Positions 49,823 through 52,161 of a DNA stretch of 52,161 nucleotides are shown here, piece by piece. The stretch lies in contig JADMJV010000044.1 of NCBI GenBank assembly GCA_018780265.1, positions 1-52,161 of the forward strand. The letters are read 5' to 3'. Both the position numbers and the translations under genes were made by a program. The stretch comes from a bacterium (GTDB lineage: Bacteria; Vulcanimicrobiota; Xenobia; Xenobiales; JADMJV01). Under the pieces are notes generated by a model. The model had not been told where the DNA came from. It did not search any database and saw only the letters and a list, made by a program, of their open reading frames with translations. The first letter of the stretch is position 1. Each line of letters opens with the position of its first letter.

Positions 49823-52105
49823 GTGGCCGATACAAAGGGAAGCAAAGTGGCCAGGAGCGACTCTCCGGCAACCGGCAAGCTTCTTCTACTGGAGCTAAAA
49901 AGGCGGGCCGTATTGGCCACCCAGATGGTGTCCAAGTACAAAGCCCATGCCGCCAAGCTGACCCTTCTGGTCAAGAAGAGTCAACTGCAGAATAAACGCC
50001 TTCAGGCTCAATTGCTCGAGGCTCGAGCCAGCAACCCGGGCGAAGCTCAATTGCTGGAACAGCAGGCTCAAATATCATCCCTGTCCGCCCAGTGGCAGGC
50101 GGCCGAGCAAGACCTGCGGGCCCAACTCGGGGGCGCCCAGGCCCTGGGTCGCACCATCCAGGAAACCGCCGAGAAGGCCCAACAGGAACTGCGCGACCAA
50201 TTGGAATCCGCCCTCGCCGAGCAGCAGATTTTGCGCGCGCACCTGGAGTTGGCCCAATCCACCGAGAGAGACCTGAGGGCCCAGGCCGAGTGCATTCAGC
50301 AAGATTTGCGCCACCAATTGGAATCCGCCCTCGCCGAGCAGCAGAAATTGTGCTCTCACCTGGAGCTGGCCCAATCCACCGGGATAGACCTGAGGGCCCA
50401 GGCCGAGTGCATTCAGCAAGATTTGCGCCACCAATTGGAATCTGCCCTCGCCGAGCAGCAGAAATTGCGATCTCACCTGGAGTTGGCCCAATCCACCGAG
50501 AGAGGCCTGAGGGCCCAGGCCGAGTGCATCCAACAAGATTTGCGCACCCGCCTGCAAGGCGCCGAGTCCCAGGAACGAGACCTGATGGCCCAATGCCAGG
50601 CCTCCCAGGATACCGAAAAAAGCCTTCGCGATCAACTTGAGTCCGCCCAGTGCGACTTAAGGCAACTCAATATCCAACTAGACACAACCCGGGCTGACGG
50701 GCTGACCTTGAGTTCTCAACTGGAGTTGGCCCAGACCGCTGAAAGGGAATTGCTGAGTCAGCTTTCTACTCAAAATGAACGGCTCGAAAGCCTGCAAGTC
50801 GAACTCGGCGAGCGCGACCGACGCCTGGACGCTTTTCAGGCCGCCTGGCAGAGTGAAAAAACTCAACTGGCCAACTGCAAATCGCATCTAGAGAAGGACT
50901 TGCTGCGTCGCGACCAACGCGTCGAGCAACTGCTGACGGATGGGCGCAAGCAACGCGAGCGCGTTCAAGAACTCAAAACCGAGCGCCAAGAATTGCTGCG
51001 TCGCGTGGCTGAACTCGAGCCCCAGACAGCTCGTTTGACCCAACTGCACGCCGAACACCGGGACTCGCAAATGCAGCGTCAGACCCTGGCCGGCCAGTTG
51101 GCCCAACTGCAGGACCAACACGAGGAACTGCAACAGCAGCGTCAGGCCCTGACCGAACAACTGGCCCAGCTGCAACGAGAGCGACAGGAGTTGAAAGAAC
51201 AGCGTCACGTCATGGCCCAGCGGATGGCCGAGCTGGAGGCCGAATCAGCTCAGTTGACCCGGCTGCGCCTGGAATTTCAGGTATTGGAAGGGGAGCGACA
51301 AACGCTGATGGACCAGGTTGGAGAATGGCAGGCCCATTCGACCCGACTGCAGCAGGCGCTCCACGAGAAGCAGGGGGTTGAAGAACGGTGCCAGAGTCTG
51401 CAGGACCAACTCCAACAACAGTCAGACCAGCTTGCTGAAGTGAAGGAGCAATGGCTCCAGACCCAGCAATCGATGCAGCGTAGGGATGACGAAAAATCCA
51501 CCCTGACTGCCCAGATCCTCGCTTACAAAGAACGTGTGGAAGAGCTGAAAAACCGGCTCAACCAGCCCAAGGAGTTGCCCGACCTGCTGGGTTTTCAAGA
51601 GCAACTGGAAGTCAAGGAGCGAGAACTGGAGTCAGCCGATCAGCAAATAGAGGCCCTAAAGGGAGAATTGGCCACCACCGTGCCTCGGGAGCGGCTGGGC
51701 GAATTGTCCGACCGAATGGAGCAGTGCCTGCACGACAAGGAGGCGCGCATAGGCGCCCTGACCGACCAGTTAGAGCAGAAAGAGAAAGAAATCGACCAAC
51801 TCAAGACCACCCTCCACCACCATGTGGCCGACCTGAACGAGGTTCGAGGCGAACTCAAATCTGCCCGGATCGAGGCTGGCAAGATGTCACCCGACATCCA
51901 ACGCAAGGTAGAAGCCCTGGAGAAAGCAGCCGCCCAGGCCGACCAGGACCTGGTTGCAATGCGGACCCGCCTGCTCGAGGCGCACAATCAGCTTGAGCCG
52001 CTGGAGCACAAATTTGCCCGCGCCGAAGCCAAAGCCTCCATTTTCCAGCGGGAACTGGCCGAGGCGCTCGAGCAAATCCGCGAGCTAGAGAAGAGAATTC
52101 AATAG
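49823..52105 (+). CDS. Long coiled-coil protein (760 residues) with internal 39-residue repeats
   Basis: GTG start at 49823 (VADTKGSKVARSD); no signal peptide. From residue 20 to the end it is nearly continuous coiled coil. Residues about 126-242 are three near-identical 39-residue repeats (HQLESALAEQQKL, LELAQSTERDLRAQAECIQQ). Later parts are Gln/Glu/Arg-rich (QQQRQALTEQLAQLQRE, EVKERELESADQQIEAL). There is no ATPase head, so it is not a complete SMC/SbcC protein. A cytoskeletal or scaffold role (intermediate-filament-like or polar organiser) is possible. It ends 56 bp before the window edge. Confidence 0.75.
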   Translation: MADTKGSKVARSDSPATGKLLLLELKRRAVLATQMVSKYKAHAAKLTLLVKKSQLQNKRLQAQLLEARASNPGEAQLLEQQAQISSLSAQWQAAEQDLRAQLGGAQALGRTIQETAEKAQQELRDQLESALAEQQILRAHLELAQSTERDLRAQAECIQQDLRHQLESALAEQQKLCSHLELAQSTGIDLRAQAECIQQDLRHQLESALAEQQKLRSHLELAQSTERGLRAQAECIQQDLRTRLQGAESQERDLMAQCQASQDTEKSLRDQLESAQCDLRQLNIQLDTTRADGLTLSSQLELAQTAERELLSQLSTQNERLESLQVELGERDRRLDAFQAAWQSEKTQLANCKSHLEKDLLRRDQRVEQLLTDGRKQRERVQELKTERQELLRRVAELEPQTARLTQLHAEHRDSQMQRQTLAGQLAQLQDQHEELQQQRQALTEQLAQLQRERQELKEQRHVMAQRMAELEAESAQLTRLRLEFQVLEGERQTLMDQVGEWQAHSTRLQQALHEKQGVEERCQSLQDQLQQQSDQLAEVKEQWLQTQQSMQRRDDEKSTLTAQILAYKERVEELKNRLNQPKELPDLLGFQEQLEVKERELESADQQIEALKGELATTVPRERLGELSDRMEQCLHDKEARIGALTDQLEQKEKEIDQLKTTLHHHVADLNEVRGELKSARIEAGKMSPDIQRKVEALEKAAAQADQDLVAMRTRLLEAHNQLEPLEHKFARAEAKASIFQRELAEALEQIRELEKRIQ
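50198..50548 (+). repeat. Three 117-bp direct repeats in the coiled-coil gene
   Basis: CAATTGGAATC recurs at 50198, 50315 and 50432, exactly 117 bp apart, and the intervening sequence is nearly identical at the DNA level, including third positions. This indicates recent duplication. Copy number is likely to vary between strains and could also be mis-assembled. Confidence 0.9.
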
Positions 52106-52161
52106 ATTCAGAACTCCTGATCTCTGGGGATTTTGCGCCGATTCAGGATTCATGAAATTTA

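Noticed and set aside
50198..50548. Regular 117-bp repeats considered as a CRISPR-like array
   Set aside because: The repeats are contiguous, in frame and coding, without unique spacers or cas genes nearby.

Overview
The window looks like chromosomal DNA of a GC-rich, DAP-peptidoglycan-type, Gram-negative-like bacterium from a poorly characterised lineage. The cell-wall and division genes are clearly recognisable, but about a third of the other genes match no family I can name. MurE carries the DNPR motif of meso-diaminopimelate-adding enzymes, a selD gene contains an in-frame UGA (selenocysteine), and several proteins are long and repetitive. I cannot assign a phylum from the sequence alone. 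I see no tRNA, rRNA, CRISPR array or complete insertion sequence.

Layout. (1) 1-5.9 kb is a worn accessory region: the end of an unknown gene and a strong terminator, a tyrosine integrase that has lost its N-terminus, a frameshifted DUF1841 gene, a HAD phosphatase, an HD phosphohydrolase with a broken 5' end coupled to a YwgA-like gene, and the fossil of an SMC/YhaN-like ATPase. (2) 5.9-11.7 kb holds small secreted or unknown proteins and a compact three-gene operon: a Lys/Glu-repeat protein followed by two ATP-grasp proteins, one apparently catalytic and one degenerate. This is the best candidate for an undescribed peptide-modifying (graspetide-like) system. (3) 11.8-15.5 kb has a nitronate monooxygenase, a thioesterase-like protein, an EEP-family hydrolase, a VapBC-type toxin-antitoxin pair with an apparently leaderless antitoxin mRNA, and a membrane protein. 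(4) 15.5-23 kb has a minimal S8 peptidase, convergent with a 995-residue protein built of 34-residue repeats, then a GST, a small secreted protein and a HExxH metallopeptidase.

(5) 23-33.8 kb is a partial dcw cluster, all on the minus strand: mraZ, a small ORF, rsmH, ftsL, ftsI (frameshifted as sequenced), a small ORF, murE, murF, mraY, murD and ftsW. It is driven by a near-consensus promoter overlapping four 10-bp-spaced MraZ boxes. These genes make the lipid I precursor and septal peptidoglycan. The usual murG-murC-ftsQAZ continuation is absent and replaced by the metallopeptidase. Divergent from mraZ are clpS and a DUF6000-macrodomain fusion that has its own MraZ-like box.

(6) 35.4-42 kb contains a second toxin-antitoxin locus (toxin broken) and a five-gene translationally coupled operon: an unknown protein, two DUF2791/BREX-type ATPase-like proteins, another unknown protein and a SNF2 helicase. 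It is probably a DNA-processing or defence module. (7) 42-47.7 kb is housekeeping: birA, an FAD-dependent oxidoreductase, an MDR dehydrogenase, a type II NADH dehydrogenase whose C-terminal tail is antisense to its neighbour, and the selenoprotein SelD. (8) 47.7-52.1 kb has small and coiled-coil proteins, a peptidoglycan-binding protein and a 760-residue coiled-coil protein with perfect-period 117-bp repeats.

Several genes are frame-disrupted. Two of the breaks (ftsI, HD gene) are single-base changes in short homopolymers and may be sequencing errors. Others (VapC at 36 kb, DUF1841, the ATPase fossil) look like real decay.
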